A stretch of 64,000 nt of DNA from Congeria kusceri (GCA_027627225.1 CM051025.1:75038474-75102473); one strand, 5' to 3'. Counted from the first letter of the stretch, positions 45,321 through 57,329 are shown. The notes: generated by a model not told the origin, from the letters alone. Program-made: numbers and translations.

Positions 45321-46208
45321 ACCAAGCAGCCGCAGAAGTGACGGAGGTATCGACAGTTGTTGTCGAGAAGGCGTCTGGTGTTGTCGACGTGTACTGCGAA
45401 CCTTGTTTCACGGACAACAAAAAAACATTCGCCAATGGATTCTGCGTACAGTGTGGACTATTTATGCAATACGTGCATCAAAGATCATCGGAAGTTTGCT
45501 ATATCGCGATCGCATTCAGTCCTTGATCAGTCCAAGATGCCAACTAGTTTCCATAAAAAACAAACACGCATGGTCGAATGCATTGAGTCATGTAGTAAAC
45601 ATCATAATGAAATCATAAAGTTCTTCTGTAAACCTCACACAATTCTAGTAACACTGGAACATCGCACCTGTGAGGTAGAGTATATTCCTGAAGCATCAAC
45701 AGACTTCCAAAACATCCTGGAATACTTGGAAACAAAGAAAGAGTTGAAAGAATCTATAACATACATTGAAAAGAAGATCGAAAACGCTAGAGAAGAATTT
45801 GATTTTATTAAAGAAATGTATGTTTTATGAATTGAGGAAATAAGAGACTTTCGAATGGAAATAAATACATTGCTTGAAAACAAATCATTGGGCACCATCC
45901 AAGAACTAAAGCAAGCAAACGGTGCTATTAATGTCGCAATGGAAACCGAACTAGAAAAAGCACGTTCGCGCCTAAGGGGCATGAACACATCTCTAGACAA
46001 TAATGGGGCTAATGATGTCCAACTGTACAAGGCTGTAAAAACGATTAAATCTCAATTGGGCGGCGTCGATAATGAAGTTAGAAAGATTGGTAAAAGAAAA
46101 CCTTTCAGAGAATTTAGATTCATGACAGACACTGCATTGGTCGATCTTTTACAATCCACTACAGCTTTTGGAACTATTGAAAATACTGACCGATTATTTG
46201 TACGGAAG
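45321..46208 (+). pseudogene. TRIM-like (B-box plus coiled-coil) exon, disrupted
   Basis: A long pyrimidine tract ending tctctag precedes the exon and AAG|GTGAGT follows it. It encodes a first B-box-like zinc module (YCEPC ... FCVQCG, then LCNTCIKDHRKF), a second B-box remnant (CIESCSKHHNEIIKFFCKPH, with the next Cys pair apparently deleted) and a long charged coiled coil (LETKKELKESITYIEKKIEN onwards). This is the RBCC/TRIM layout without the RING, a class greatly expanded in bivalves. Two lesions are visible: a frame change near 45460 between the halves of the first B-box, and an in-frame TGA at 45828-45830 in the coiled coil. No RING or C-terminal NHL/B30.2 domain is present. It is a pseudogene, or a real exon carrying assembly errors. 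Confidence 0.7.
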
Positions 46209-46597
46209 GTGAGTTTTTATTATGAATTGACCGAACATTCAAAATCAAACTTCATTTGTAATTTATTCGTGTATTCGTGTGAATGTATTAAGCACAAGAT
46301 TGTATAATTTTAAAATAACGTTTGATATTATGTATTATTATATGACTTTTATTGTGTTTGTGTTAATACAAAGGGACAATCTACCAACTGCAGTAATTTA
46401 AACATGTATTCTGTCAGTTGTGTTGTAAATATTTATTGAAATTGCATTGATAACTAGCAGCAGGTGTAGACGTTTTATAACTTACCGCTACTATACAATA
46501 AATTAAGGCCTTATTTTTTATCGGAAACACAGTCCTTGTAGAAGATTTAATTTCTAAACATGCTACACATTACGTACAAGTCATTATATTTTTAAAA
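46209..46597. other. probable intron downstream of the TRIM-like exon
   Basis: AT-rich sequence after the GTGAGT donor, with no further exon recognised before the composite repeat begins. Confidence 0.4.
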
Positions 46598-46770
46598 GGG
46601 ATTTTCCACTGAATCCCAATTAAAAGGGCCATTTTCCAGGATTTTTCTGGAAAATAAACCTGATTTTTCTTCACTAAATTATGAAAAAGCACAAAAAATG
46701 AAACGCCGGCGGAACATAAGTTCTTTTTTTTCTCTCAAAATTTTTCAGTCTTTGCAGTAATTTGCAGGGA
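46598..46770 (+). repeat. composite element, conserved leader, copy 1
   Basis: The block aaagggattttccactgaat, aaagggccattttccaggat and gaaacgccggcggaacataa recurs almost unchanged at 62286-62459, directly before the other forward array. CGCCGGCG is a perfect 8-bp palindrome. Confidence 0.8.
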
Positions 46771-47600
46771 AAGTTCCGCTGGCGGTACAAAACTTCAATG
46801 TTTTTACGAACCAAATTTAATGATCCACCAGCGAATTATTGTATTCCTTATTACAAGTAATGGATATGTTCCGTTGGCGGTACAAACATCCCAACATTTA
46901 TATTCCGATTAATAGAAAACCAAACTCAAAATGTTCCGCTGGCGGTAGAAATTTTCTAACATTTATAGTCTTAATACAGAAATCAAACTCGGAAGTGTTC
47001 CGCTGGCGGTACAAACTTCCTAACATTTATAATCGTAATACAGAAATCAAGCTCGAAAGTGTTCCGCTGGCGGTACAAACTTCCTAACATTTATAGTCTT
47101 AATACAGAAATCAAACTCGCAAGTGTTTCGATGGTGGTACAAACTTCCTAACATTTATATTCTGATTAACAGAAATCAAACTCAAAAGTGTTCCGCTGGA
47201 GGTACAAACTTCCTAACATTTATATTCTGATTAACAGAAAACCAAACTAAAAATGTTCCGCTGGTGGTACAAACAACACAACATTTATATTCCTATTAAT
47301 AGAAAACCAAACTGGAAAGTGTTCCGCTGGCGGTACAAACTTCCTAACATTTATAGTCTTAACAACATAAATCCAACTTACTGTTCCGCTGGAGGTACAC
47401 ACTTACTAATACTTATAATCTGATTTAATGAATTACCAAACTAAAGTGTTCCGCTGGCGGTACAAACTTCCTAATATTTATAATCCGATTTATTGAATAA
47501 CCAAACTCAAAGTGTTCCGCACGCGGTACAAACTCACTAATATTTATCATCTGATTCAATAAATAACCAAACTCAAAGTGTTCCGCTGGCGGTACAAGCA
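46771..47600 (+). repeat. tandem array of about 64-bp units (GTTCCGCTGGCGGTAC), copy 1
   Basis: About 13 units with a strongly conserved 16-20 bp core and a more variable remainder (acttcctaacatttatattc, tgattaacagaaaaccaaac). Core starts such as 46933, 46997, 47061, 47125, 47190 and 47255 give a 64-65 bp period. The period is not a multiple of three and the frames are incidental. Confidence 0.95.
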
Positions 47601-47875
47601 TTTTGATAAATGCTATATTCTAAATTACAGTTTCCAAGCATCCTGTCATAAAATGCTTCGTGACATATATGCTGTCAAAGTCTACTAAAATGTTCTGCTT
47701 GTGCCACATATGTACTGACATTTCTTTTCTGAATTAAACAACAACAACAATATTTTTACAAGCACAATGTCAAGCCAATTTATGAAATGATTACATTTTA
47801 ATAAATTTAAAACAATAATAATTCAAAGGACATGTTCTTGACATACACAACTAGAATTGTCACATGAGTGACGGA
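47601..47875 (+). repeat. composite element, conserved trailer, copy 1
   Basis: The block attttgataaatgctatatt, tttccaagcatcctgtcata, tgttctgcttgtgccacata, aaacaacaacaacaatattt and aaaggacatgttcttgacat recurs at 63481-63760 (+) and in reverse at 61427-61704, always between the array and the TATACCCCC element. Confidence 0.85.
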
Positions 47876-48797
47876 TATACCCCCACAAAATGGCCTTGTC
47901 AAAAAACTATGGCATCCATTCGAAAGAAATGGACAGAGAGAATGCTTTAATTTGTGAATGGTCAACAGTGTAATTGGAACAATTTAATTTCAATAGGACC
48001 CATAACTCTGTCAACATTTAGTAGTTTGTAAGCAAAGTTGAACTTGATCTGTATTTTATGATGTTACACCTATTTACCAAAAGTAAGTTAAATATGCCTT
48101 TCATGAGTTACTGTCCATAATTTTCGGGAATTTAAGTCAAAAAGGGGGGCCATATCTGTGTCAAAATTTAGTGGTTTGTAACCAAAGTAAAACTTGACCT
48201 GTATTTTATGATGCTACATATGTGTACCAATAATTATTTAAATATGTCAAGCCATTGTTAAGTTATCGTCAGGAAACATTGTTTTTAGGGAATTTAAGTC
48301 AAATAAAGGGCCATAACACTGCCAAAATTGGTGGTTTTTTAACCACCAAAGTCGAACTTGGCCCGTATTTTATGATGCTACACATGTATACCAAGATTTA
48401 TTGGAACATGTCAAGCCATTCTTGAGTTATCATCGGAAAATCCTGTTATTCGTTAATTTTAAGTCGAAAAAGGGTCATAACTCTGTAAAAATTTAGTGGT
48501 TTGTAACCAACATCGAACATGACCTGTATATTATGATATTTAACATGTGTACCAAGAATTATTTGAATAGGTCAAGCCTTTCTTAAGTTATTATCCGGAA
48601 ACCATGTTTTTAGTGAATTTTAAGTCAAAAAGGGGTCATAACTCTGTCAAAATTTTGTGGTTTGTAACCAACATCGAACTTGACCTGTATTCTATGATTT
48701 TACACATATGTACCATTTGAATATGTCAAGCCTTTCTTGAGTTATCATCCGGAAACCCAAAACCAACAGACCGACAAGGTCACTCCTATTTATTATG
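47876..48797 (+). mobile_element. TATACCCCCACAAA element with internal modules, copy 1 (right end lost)
   Basis: It starts tatacccccacaaaatggcc. Inside are about five diverged modules of 130-175 bp, each carrying a form of gggtcataactctgtcaaaa, gtggtttgtaaccaaca, cttgacctgtattttatgat and tcaagcctttcttgagttat. The right terminus seen in the other copies (ttcgtttgtgggggtata) is missing; the match stops near caacagaccgacaaggtcac. Confidence 0.75.
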
Positions 48798-51134
48798 CCA
48801 CCAGTGCACAATTACGTTGAAGATGTTAACCCAATATTTTTAAGCGTTATTAATACCACTGACCGATAACACAAATAAACCCCGCCTACTTTCTGTAATA
48901 TCATATCCCTGACTGATAACACGTTTTAGCTCCGCCCACATTAACGAATATCATGCTATTGTGTCACGTGCAAGGAAAGTTTAATCCCGCCCACTTCTCG
49001 GAACTACTTTTTGTTGGCGTGGAATGTCACTTTGTGGTTAAAATGTAAACAAAGAATAGATCTATACAATGCCAACATTTTGATTCACAGAAATAAAATT
49101 TACTGGAACAAAACATTTAAATATTATTCAATTAACAAGAATAAATTTATTATGTCAAATAAGCATTATGCAAAAACATGCAATGCACAACCTACAAAAC
49201 CTGTCAATAAAATCTTAGAAAGCTGATATTTATAAAAGCTGAAAAAAATACAGATATCACAAAAATTGAAATTCATGAAAGAATTGGATGACATTTTGTG
49301 GCTGTTTTTTTTATCTATACTGAAAATTTGGCTAAGGATATGAAACCAAATCACTCAGACCATTAATTGTATCAACAAGTGAAAAGGAACTGCAAAGTCC
49401 CTAACTATTTACCAATATCCATGGATACACCATTACATAAAATTCAGTGAAACCATTGTTGTAAGTTGCAGTGTACTATAAGTGTAAGTCTTACCAAGGA
49501 GGAAGCTACTAAAATAATTTATTTTGTGTCACTTTAATACAAATGCAATGTTTTAGAAAAATGCTATTAATAACAGTTATTTTAAATAGACAATTCAAAT
49601 GTTTTAATCATAAGAAAGCAAACAAATACTAGAATCTAGCCAGGTAACAACAATTATTTTGTTTGATGAAGGGTAAAAAATATAAATAAAATACAAACAT
49701 TAAAAAAAACATTAAAAAAACAACAACATGCTGTTCAAGAAATTATGGTCAATTTAATAAAAATGAACTTTTACGTTTTATTAGAAATTCAAATAAATAC
49801 TTGCCATTATAGTTTGATTCACAACAAATCAATTTATTTCTAAATGAAATGTCAAATGTAAATAAAAACATGGCTTTGAAAGTTATAAACAATAGGTTTA
49901 GTTAAATAAAATGCAGAAAAGTCAATGTGTTATAATTTAAAACATGAACTAGGGAAATAGAATCTACATGAGAAAGAGAAAATTGGTAAATGATGCAAAA
50001 CCATTTGAAGAATATGAAACTGAAAAAAAAAAAAGATCTAATTATGATGGTCAACTAGGAATTCTTCAATTTAAAGTCATAACAACTAGTTAAATGCAGT
50101 TTGGAACTCATAGACTAGATAATCTGCCTTTTGATAGAGTAACACATATCCACTAGCAATACATAGTGTCTAGAAAATGTCGCATCAAAAATTGTTACTC
50201 TTTGTCTGTTGCAACAACTTTCAGTGGCTGTGAACCTGAAAATATTAAAGAAATTTGGACACCTTTTGAAAATACGGTAACTCACAATAACATAAGCAAA
50301 ACAGCATATGTTAATAAATGACTAAATTAATTCAATACATATTTAAATATAGGCACCTATGGCTCTAAAATAAGGCAAAAAAGAAGGCAAAATATTATAA
50401 TTTGACTTTTATTTGTGCACTCGAAGATGGTACTACCAGGGCACTTACCAATTGCTATCTCTGCCAGGAAGGACGTGATACAGAAGCTTTGTGATACCCG
50501 TTGCTGTCCCACCAGTATTGTGCAGCTTTAATACGAGCCCACATCGCAAACACGACAGGCTGCATCTTTGATTCCTGCAGAATGCAGTTACGTTCCCCAC
50601 CCAGTTTGACATCACACTTGGGGGACAGTTTTTCAGAGCAATCGTCCACCTCTCAACTTTGAACGCATTATGAATTGATGGAAAAGTTGATTAACGACGT
50701 ACTTGATAATTAATCCACTGGTTGTTTTACTTTGAAATTTGTTTCGTTGTTGAATATTCACATTACACACGTACTGCAAACAGTTGAAAAGTAAATTAAT
50801 CGTTAAGTCGACTGCAGTCTTCTTCTTGAGTGTGTGTTAATAGATAAAATGACGTACATGTATTTATATCACGTTCAATGTTCCAATAAGTAGCAATTTC
50901 TCGCTTCAATTTTTGGTTCATTGGTTAAATGTGTTTTAAAATGTTAAATTGTTGATGATTTTATCAAGAACTATTTGTTATGCGTAACTATGCATCGACG
51001 CTAGTAGACGCCGTCAGGCTGTCTCATTTGCATATTGTTTGTACTGTAAATTGCTAAATGTTTGCGCTTTAATTAGTTTAATGTATTTTATTAATTATAA
51101 AAAACAATATTTGCAAAACTTGGCATAATAAATA
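48798..51134. other. no supported gene; one ambiguous open segment
   Basis: Near 48840-49000 a ctgaccgataacac/tcccgcccac phrase recurs two or three times. The minus-strand segment 50458-50655 is open in two frames at once; one gives DDCSEKLSPKCDVKLGGERN and the other continues past its stop. A donor-like TTG|GTAAGT lies near 50455. GC content is higher than in the surroundings. I do not recognise either product, so no gene is called. Confidence 0.35.
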
Positions 51135-51283
51135 GAATATATGGTTGGTGACTTTTGATATCATGTGATATCAGACTCGTCCGATATAGCGTAGGAAAAG
51201 GCCCGGCAAGCCTCGCCTTTTTTCTACGCCATATCGGACTCGTCTGATATCACATGATATCAAAAGTCACCAACCATATATTC
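51135..51283. repeat. 149-bp near-perfect palindrome
   Basis: The left arm gaatatatggttggtgactt, ttgatatcatgtgatatcag, actcgtccgatatagcgta is mirrored by tacgccatatcggactcgtc, tgatatcacatgatatcaaa, agtcaccaaccatatattc, with a short GC-rich centre (ggcccggcaagcctcgcc). Very few mismatches separate the arms, so it is young or maintained by conversion. It probably is a fold-back element. Confidence 0.9.
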
Positions 51284-51286
51284 TCT

Positions 51287-51324
51287 ATATACCCCCCCCC
51301 CCAAACTTCGTTTGTGGGGGTATA
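51287..51324. repeat. isolated terminus of the TATACCCCCACAAA element
   Basis: A C run followed by aaacttcgtttgtgggggta and ta is the same hairpin terminus as at 60659-60700. Only this short end is present, beside the palindrome. Confidence 0.7.
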
Positions 51325-51609
51325 AACAGACAAAGAACGACTGAAGAAAGCACTCACATACTAGTAGTCATAACAATTATTTTACATAAATTAACAGTTT
51401 ATCAAATCATGTCATGAACTGTCAACTTCTAACAATGGAGACATCATTTGTTCAAACCAATATATTGATACAACGATGTATCAAGTGAAATATACACATA
51501 AAAATAAGGTTACATGTCATACAACAAAACTTCAATCCTTTACAAAATAGTATAATAAACCAAATTACAAGTTTAACTAACCATTATAAAAATTTCACTT
51601 ATGTGGATC

Positions 51610-52110
51610 TTACATTTCAGCAAACAAGAGCGCTATGTTAAACAGTTATGCCCCTTATAAGTAAAAAACAATCTTTAAAATATATCAATTTTACCATTGA
51701 CCGGAAACGGCTAAAACTGCCAATAGTAGATAATTCAAGGGCCACAACTCCACAGTTCCTATGGTAATTTGGTAGATTATCAAACTTGACCAAGATAGTA
51801 TGCCCACAAAAATATTCATAAACTTCAGGGAAGATCGGATGAAAACTGTTGAAACTGGAGCGGAAACGGCTAAAACTGCCAATAGTAGATAATCCAAGGG
51901 CTACAACTCCTCAATTCCTGGGGTGATTTGGCGGATTATCGAACTTGGCCAAGATATGCCCACATACAGTTTGGTGAAAATCAAATCGGATGAAAACTGT
52001 TGGACTTAAGCAAGATGAAACGAAAATTGTCTAACAACCAACAGGCAGACTGACATTAGCAAACCAATATAGCCCACCATCTTCAATGGGGGTCTTGTGC
52101 GTTTAAATAC
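51610..52110 (+). repeat. repeat with two 160-bp internal modules (CGGAAACGGCTAAAACTGCC)
   Basis: Units beginning near 51700 and 51862 share accggaaacggctaaaactg, ccaatagtagataattcaag and gggccacaactcc, followed by gcccacaaaaatattcataa or gcccacatacagtttggtga and gatcggatgaaaactgttg. Frames here are open on the minus strand only because of the repeat. Confidence 0.75.
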
Positions 52111-52559
52111 TTGACAATAACGACAGTGATTTGAACTTTTAACTAAATTTCAACAAATTATGTAGTTTTCTCTTGAGATATACATTGCTCAATCTTTCAT
52201 TAATAATTCGTAAGTGCAAACAGATCTTCATTCGCAAAATGTTTACGTTTTAATATCCTAATTTAAACATGAATCAAATAAATATAAAAAATGTTAATGT
52301 TCAGAAGCCTTTAATAACCTTATAATCAATATACTCAACAATGAGCTTAGCTGAGCGAGTCCTTTTATTCGCACGAATGTTTGCAAAAATGATCACAACT
52401 TGCAAATCTAAATCGAAAAAGAAATAATTAGAATCACACTGTGAAATGTTCGCTGAACTAAACCAGATGTGTCACAGACACAGATGCCCCCACAATTCAT
52501 GTTTGGACACCGACAAAGGGCGTGTCGCCAACACTAATTTTTACCTACACATATTTATT

Positions 52560-53115
52560 TTCATATAAATTCTATATTTGAAAAAGGACAAGGCCCATAC
52601 TTCTGCCAAAATTTGTTGCAGCCAAATTTCCTGTCTTAAAAATCACCAACCTATCTGCATGTTAAGGTTCTTCAGCTGTGAAAGTTTGAGCGAATTACGC
52701 AAAGAAGTTTAAGAGGAGTTGAGTTCACAAAATTTGGGGAAAATATATTTTCGTGGAGTATATATTCTATAGTGGGAAAAATGAAAGGGCCATAATTCTG
52801 CCAAAATTGGTCGCAGCCAAATTACCTTCCTTTAAGATCACCTACACGGTAACGTTCTTGAGATGAGACAGTTTCACCGCAATCTGCCATAGAGTTAAAG
52901 AGGAGTCAAGTCCACAAAATTACATAGTGGAAATAACAACAATGGGCCATAATTCTGAAACATTGGTCTCAGCCACAATTCCTTCCATTTCGATCATCTA
53001 CACATTAAATTAAGGTTCTTCAGCTTTGAAAGTTTGAGCGAAATCTGCCCTGAAGTTAAAGGAGTTGAGAACACACAATTTTGGGATGTACTGATGGACA
53101 AGTGCAACGCTTAAT
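52560..53115 (+). repeat. repeat with three modules of about 175 bp (GGGCCATAATTCTG)
   Basis: Three diverged units carry gggccataattctgccaaaa or a variant, tggtcgcagccaaattacct, gatcacctacac, aaggttcttcagctgtgaaa, gtttgagcgaa and gttaaagaggagt.. before the next unit. It is non-coding. Confidence 0.8.
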
Positions 53116-53595
53116 GCCTCCCACTGTGTGGGGGCAATTAAAGACAGTCACAATACAGTACAAAGATAGAGCTATCACTAAAGGTGATTAATACTCCCAC
53201 ATACTGCTTTGACAAAGATGAAGAGCTTAGCACGTTTATTGCTTTGACACAGAACAATGTATTGACTGACAAAATGACATGCAAACGAGGAAAAATGGGC
53301 ATGAAATGCAAAAAGAAGAGTACAAGCGGAAACTATTCACACATTTTTGACCTTTGACTGATAGGCATGGGACATGTGCCCATACATACTGTTAGAGGGG
53401 GTATAATTAGGATCATATTATAAAATGATCTATACACATAGGTATATACAAATAGCATACAGCATGAAATTGGGCAATTTACTTAAACTTTTTTGTGATC
53501 TTGGTACATTGCATCTGGGTTATTTTACAGGCCCAGGATTCGCATTGGGCAAGAAATATTTTAAATAGTACAAAGAAAACAATATAATAAAACAT
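53116..53595. other. no recognised feature
   Basis: AT-rich sequence between two module-type repeats; no exon or terminus recognised. Confidence 0.4.
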
Positions 53596-54356
53596 GAGCT
53601 GTCAGAGGACAGCTCACTCAACTATTTGAAGTATTTCAGTTGGTACATATTTTGGAAAGTGGAAGGGGCATACATTTGTTGAAATACAAAACTGAGTTAT
53701 GGCAATTATTTTATCACATTATTCCAAGTTTCAACCTTAATGTAGTTAATATCTATGTAGTTTTGAAATTATGAGTTTTAAATATAAACTTTAACCAGAA
53801 AAAAAGTGAAAAAGGGACATAACTCTGTCGAAATGCAAAACAGAGTTATAGGGAGGTTTGCCCTGACACTGGAGTTGATGACAAAGGAATGTTCCTATTT
53901 TAAAGTGAATAACTTGTGTAGTTCTGAAGTAACAAACGTTTCGAATATAAACTATAGCCAGAAAATCTATGTAAAAAGGGGGCATAATTTTGACCAAACA
54001 GAAAACAGTGTTTTATGGAATGTTGCCCCTGACACTGGAGTTGATGACAAAGGTATATTCCAATTTTCAAGTTAATAACTTATGTAGTTCTGCAATTACA
54101 AAACTTTTGAATATAAACTTTAACCAGGAAATCTAAGTAAAAAGGGGCATAACTCTGTCAAAATACAAAACAGAGTTATAGGGAATATTGCCCCTGATAT
54201 TGAAGTTGATGACAAAGGTATATTCAAATTTTCAAGTGAATAACTTCTGTAGATTTGAAGTTACAAGACTTTTAAATAAAACCCAAATTTATACGAGGAC
54301 GAGGATGACGCCAAGGGTAGTAGGAAAGCTCACCTATTCTCTGAATAGTCCAGCTA
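53596..54356 (+). repeat. repeat with GAGCTGTC head hairpin, copy 2, with multiplied modules
   Basis: It starts with the hairpin gagctgtcagaggacagctc and ends near ctattctctgaatagtccag plus cta, matching the ends of 13669-14138. Between them about four modules of 155-170 bp carry ggggcataactctgtcaaaa, acaaaacagagttataggga and gttgatgacaaaggtatatt. The frames at 53791-54421 follow from these modules. Confidence 0.7.
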
Positions 54357-54420
54357 ACAATTTTACTCATTGCTACACCAATAAATACTACAATAAATTT
54401 ATCAACATTTACTTAATCTG

Positions 54421-54680
54421 AAAAAAAAATTTGTCAACCATGTAAACTGTTCATCAACACTGTGTCAAATTATATCAAATTACTTTTGAAATAGTGCTAT
54501 TTTAAAGCAGATCCTTGATTTTTAATGGTAACTTGCAAATATAATTACAAAATTAAAAAAATTTGTAAACCATGTAAACTGTTCATGAACACTGTGTCAA
54601 ATTATATCAAATTATTTTTGAAATAGTGTTATTTTAAAGGAGATCCTGCATTTTTAATGGTAATTTGCAAATATAATTAA
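54421..54680. repeat. 132-bp tandem duplication
   Basis: Two head-to-tail copies starting at the A run before tttgtcaaccatgtaaactg and tttgtaaaccatgtaaactg, about 93 percent similar by eye. It is non-coding. Confidence 0.85.
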
Positions 54681-54957
54681 GTAAGGACATAAGTGAGTAA
54701 GTAATTAAATATCTTCGCCTTGCAACATTGCCAATATTTAAACAACAATGGCATGCATGTTTCCTTTAATAAATGCTATCTAAAAAGTAAAGTTTCTTTC
54801 CAGAACACTTAGGTAAATAAAACATGAAAAACATATGGTCAGGACGCCACAATAACTCTTGTTTGTACCAAACCCATGTGTTGTTTTAGAAATAATACAA
54901 ATATTGACTGCATTAATTTTAAAATACGTATAATATAACCTTCAAACATACAGCATA

Positions 54958-55105
54958 ACACATATAAAATGAACACCATCATATGAATAAACCAGCAATA
55001 AATGTCCATAAATATCTTCATCCAAACATGCTTTTTCCTTTCATCATATGCCAGCACCAGCACAAGCGATGTTCTGCGTACAGTCACGTCTAAAATAACA
55101 AAATT
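54958..55105 (-). CDS. candidate exon of an unidentified membrane protein
   Basis: On the minus strand a T-rich acceptor (caattttgttattttag) precedes a frame with VTVRRTSLVLVLAYDERKKH, then a hydrophobic stretch (DIYCWFIHMMVFILYVLCCM) that could be a membrane segment. The first 75 bp are clearly richer in GC than the surrounding sequence. A clean donor is not obvious (GAAG|GTTATA near 54957 is weak) and the frame continues to 54839. The family is not recognised. It may be a real exon, a pseudogene piece, or a chance frame in AT-rich sequence. Confidence 0.25.
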
Positions 55106-56716
55106 GTATGACAATGTTAACATTAAATAATTATCAATACATTGAAAAGTCCCATTCTTGAATCATGGGGTATTTTTTCCATTGCCCAACAAATCATGTG
55201 CCCAGGGCCCAGGGGCTACCAAACATTTCCATTGGGCTACTATAATTTTAAATAACAAGCCTACTGGGCCACTAAAGCTGTTTCATTTATCTGTATTAAT
55301 TATTGTTTAATCTTAGTATTGCATACATTATAAACTATGTATTTTAATTAATTATTTGGACTAGTCTGATCGCCTAGAGAACTAGTTTGCTTGTCTTCCA
55401 GTTTACTGTGTGGTTCATCATCATGTAAAAAGTATTTGGCTACCAATGACAAATTATGGTAGCCCATTATCATAATTATAAAATTTGTGTATGACTATAA
55501 TTAATTTATTATAACAATTATCAGAGCTTTTGGTAGGTTTATAAAAAAAAGATTGCTAAAAGCATAAACACACCAGCATATATCGCTTAGAATGGGATCT
55601 CTTTCTTCCGCCCTGACCTTGGTCTCCTGCATTTTTATCGACTGAAATGGTAGAACATATTGAGCATTATCATCATCATAAATTAACACATTAAAACTTC
55701 TACCTTCGGATGTGACAGTGGGATAAAAAACAAGCTAGAGTTATTAATGAAATAAGTCACATTTGAGTTGACTTGAACATCTGGTAAATTGGTAACGATA
55801 TTCAATAAAAGGCCCAGGTGGATAAGAGGCTCTACTGGCCCAAGGATTGTCCAACAGGGCTACTTTTTAGACCAGAACCATCACTAAACAAGAGCTGCTT
55901 GTAAAACAGATATGCAATGGAATGGAACCATACATAAACATTTAAATTTCTATCACTCAAGGATGAGTCTTGTGCGAAGTAGTTTCTGAGATGTGTAAAT
56001 GGACTCACAATATGGGCGAAATTACATAGCATAAGCATACAAAACATTACATTCAAAGTAATAAATAACAAACAAATAACACTCAGGCAACAACAAAAAT
56101 GCTTTTCAGCACATAAGTAAAGGAATGTTTTCTTCTTTTATCATTTTAACAATTTGACTCTTTGACATGCAATTTTGGGAATATTTATTAAAGCTCAACT
56201 ACAATGTTGTCACTGTTTTTGCAACAGCATCACAAAACAAAAATAGCTGATAACAGCAATAATATCTGCTTTATATTTTGTACTTTTATTTAACGGGGTG
56301 TATCAACGGCATATAAGGTATCAACGGCATATAAGGTATAATATTTTCAAAAATAATGTATAATATTAAGGAGTATCTATTAAATAATTGCTTAAAACAT
56401 CGGTGTAGTTTTTATAAACAGACAGTAGGCGCAAGTTTAAATTCGAAAAACAAAACTGGGGGTAGTATGTGTTATTTTTTTACAATTTCATCAACATTTT
56501 ACTGATACTTGAAAACAAATAGCAGTGATAATTGGGATTATGTCTTGTTTTAATACTTGTCTATATTTATGGGAAATACGCTCGTTATGCCCCTTTAAGA
56601 ATAAGGTGTCAAATTGGTGTTTCCATTTACAAATCAAAATGCTTTAAACTAGAAAAATAACTTCAAAGGTTTTAATCAAGTCTGTGCATATCCAAAACAT
56701 TATTTCATTGACCTAC
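55106..56716. other. no supported gene; possible introns of a minus-strand gene
   Basis: Two minus-strand open stretches lie here: 55601-55668 after acceptor ccatttcag (IKMQETKVRAEERDPILSDI) and 55832-56090, which is hydrophobic. Neither has both splice sites in a phase that connects to neighbours, so they are not called. Confidence 0.3.
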
Positions 56717-56783
56717 CTTTTTGTTTCTTAGAAACCATGTGCCCAGAACCTTACATTGCAACATTTCGCTTTTTAATCTGTAC
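56717..56783 (-). CDS. candidate small exon (67 bp)
   Basis: Acceptor acatctctag and donor AAG|GTAGGT on the minus strand bound a frame of 22 codons (YRLKSEMLQCKVLGTWFLRN and KK), entering in phase 2 and leaving in phase 0. Both splice sites are good, but the segment is short and the product unrecognised. It might belong to the same gene as the candidate at 54958-55105. Confidence 0.25.
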
Positions 56784-57329
56784 CTAGAGATGTACAATGC
56801 ACAGCTTAACATTTTTAATCAATACAATGTGTAATAAAAACAAGATGCTGTTTTCGATCAACACACACGCCCCGGTTGGTGCTGGACGGCCCCTTTGAAT
56901 TATTTCAAGTCATTATTAGATCAAGGTCAAAGTGTGGCTGAATTATATGGGTGGATTAGGAATGGTCATAAGCAACAAAAGTGTAAGTATCGAAGTGTTG
57001 TAGGCGGTGTACATACAAGGTTAACTAGATTGTATGTACAGAATCACAAGACGGAATCACGGACAGGAAAATCACTATTTGCCTCCTGTATCAAGATGTC
57101 GAGGACATAAACAGATACCTGTTACTGTTAATGGGATATGCAAGAATATACATCCATAATAATAAAAGCAAACACTAGATCATGCAACTGTTGTGAAAAG
57201 CAATGTCAGAGGAGGCAAATCTTGATATACTGAGTAATGGAGTAGGTAATTACACAGGGGATTAAATGGACGCAGCATGTATCTGTATCCACTGTGTAGT
57301 ACATGTTTAATGACTTATACGGAGAGCCG
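56784..57329. other. no supported gene
   Basis: A repeat-like phrase (aagatgctgttttcgatcaa, cacacacgccccggttggtg) lies near 56842. The plus-strand frame at 56895-57110 has no recognised domain. Confidence 0.3.

Noticed and set aside
46771..47600. Array with a regular conserved core and variable spacers, superficially like a CRISPR array
   Set aside because: The spacers are themselves related to each other (acttcctaacatttat), the context is an animal genome and there are no cas genes; it is a 64-bp satellite.
50458..50655. Segment open in two frames with raised GC
   Set aside because: Neither product is recognised and the frame that leads to the possible donor differs from the longer one; left as unexplained.
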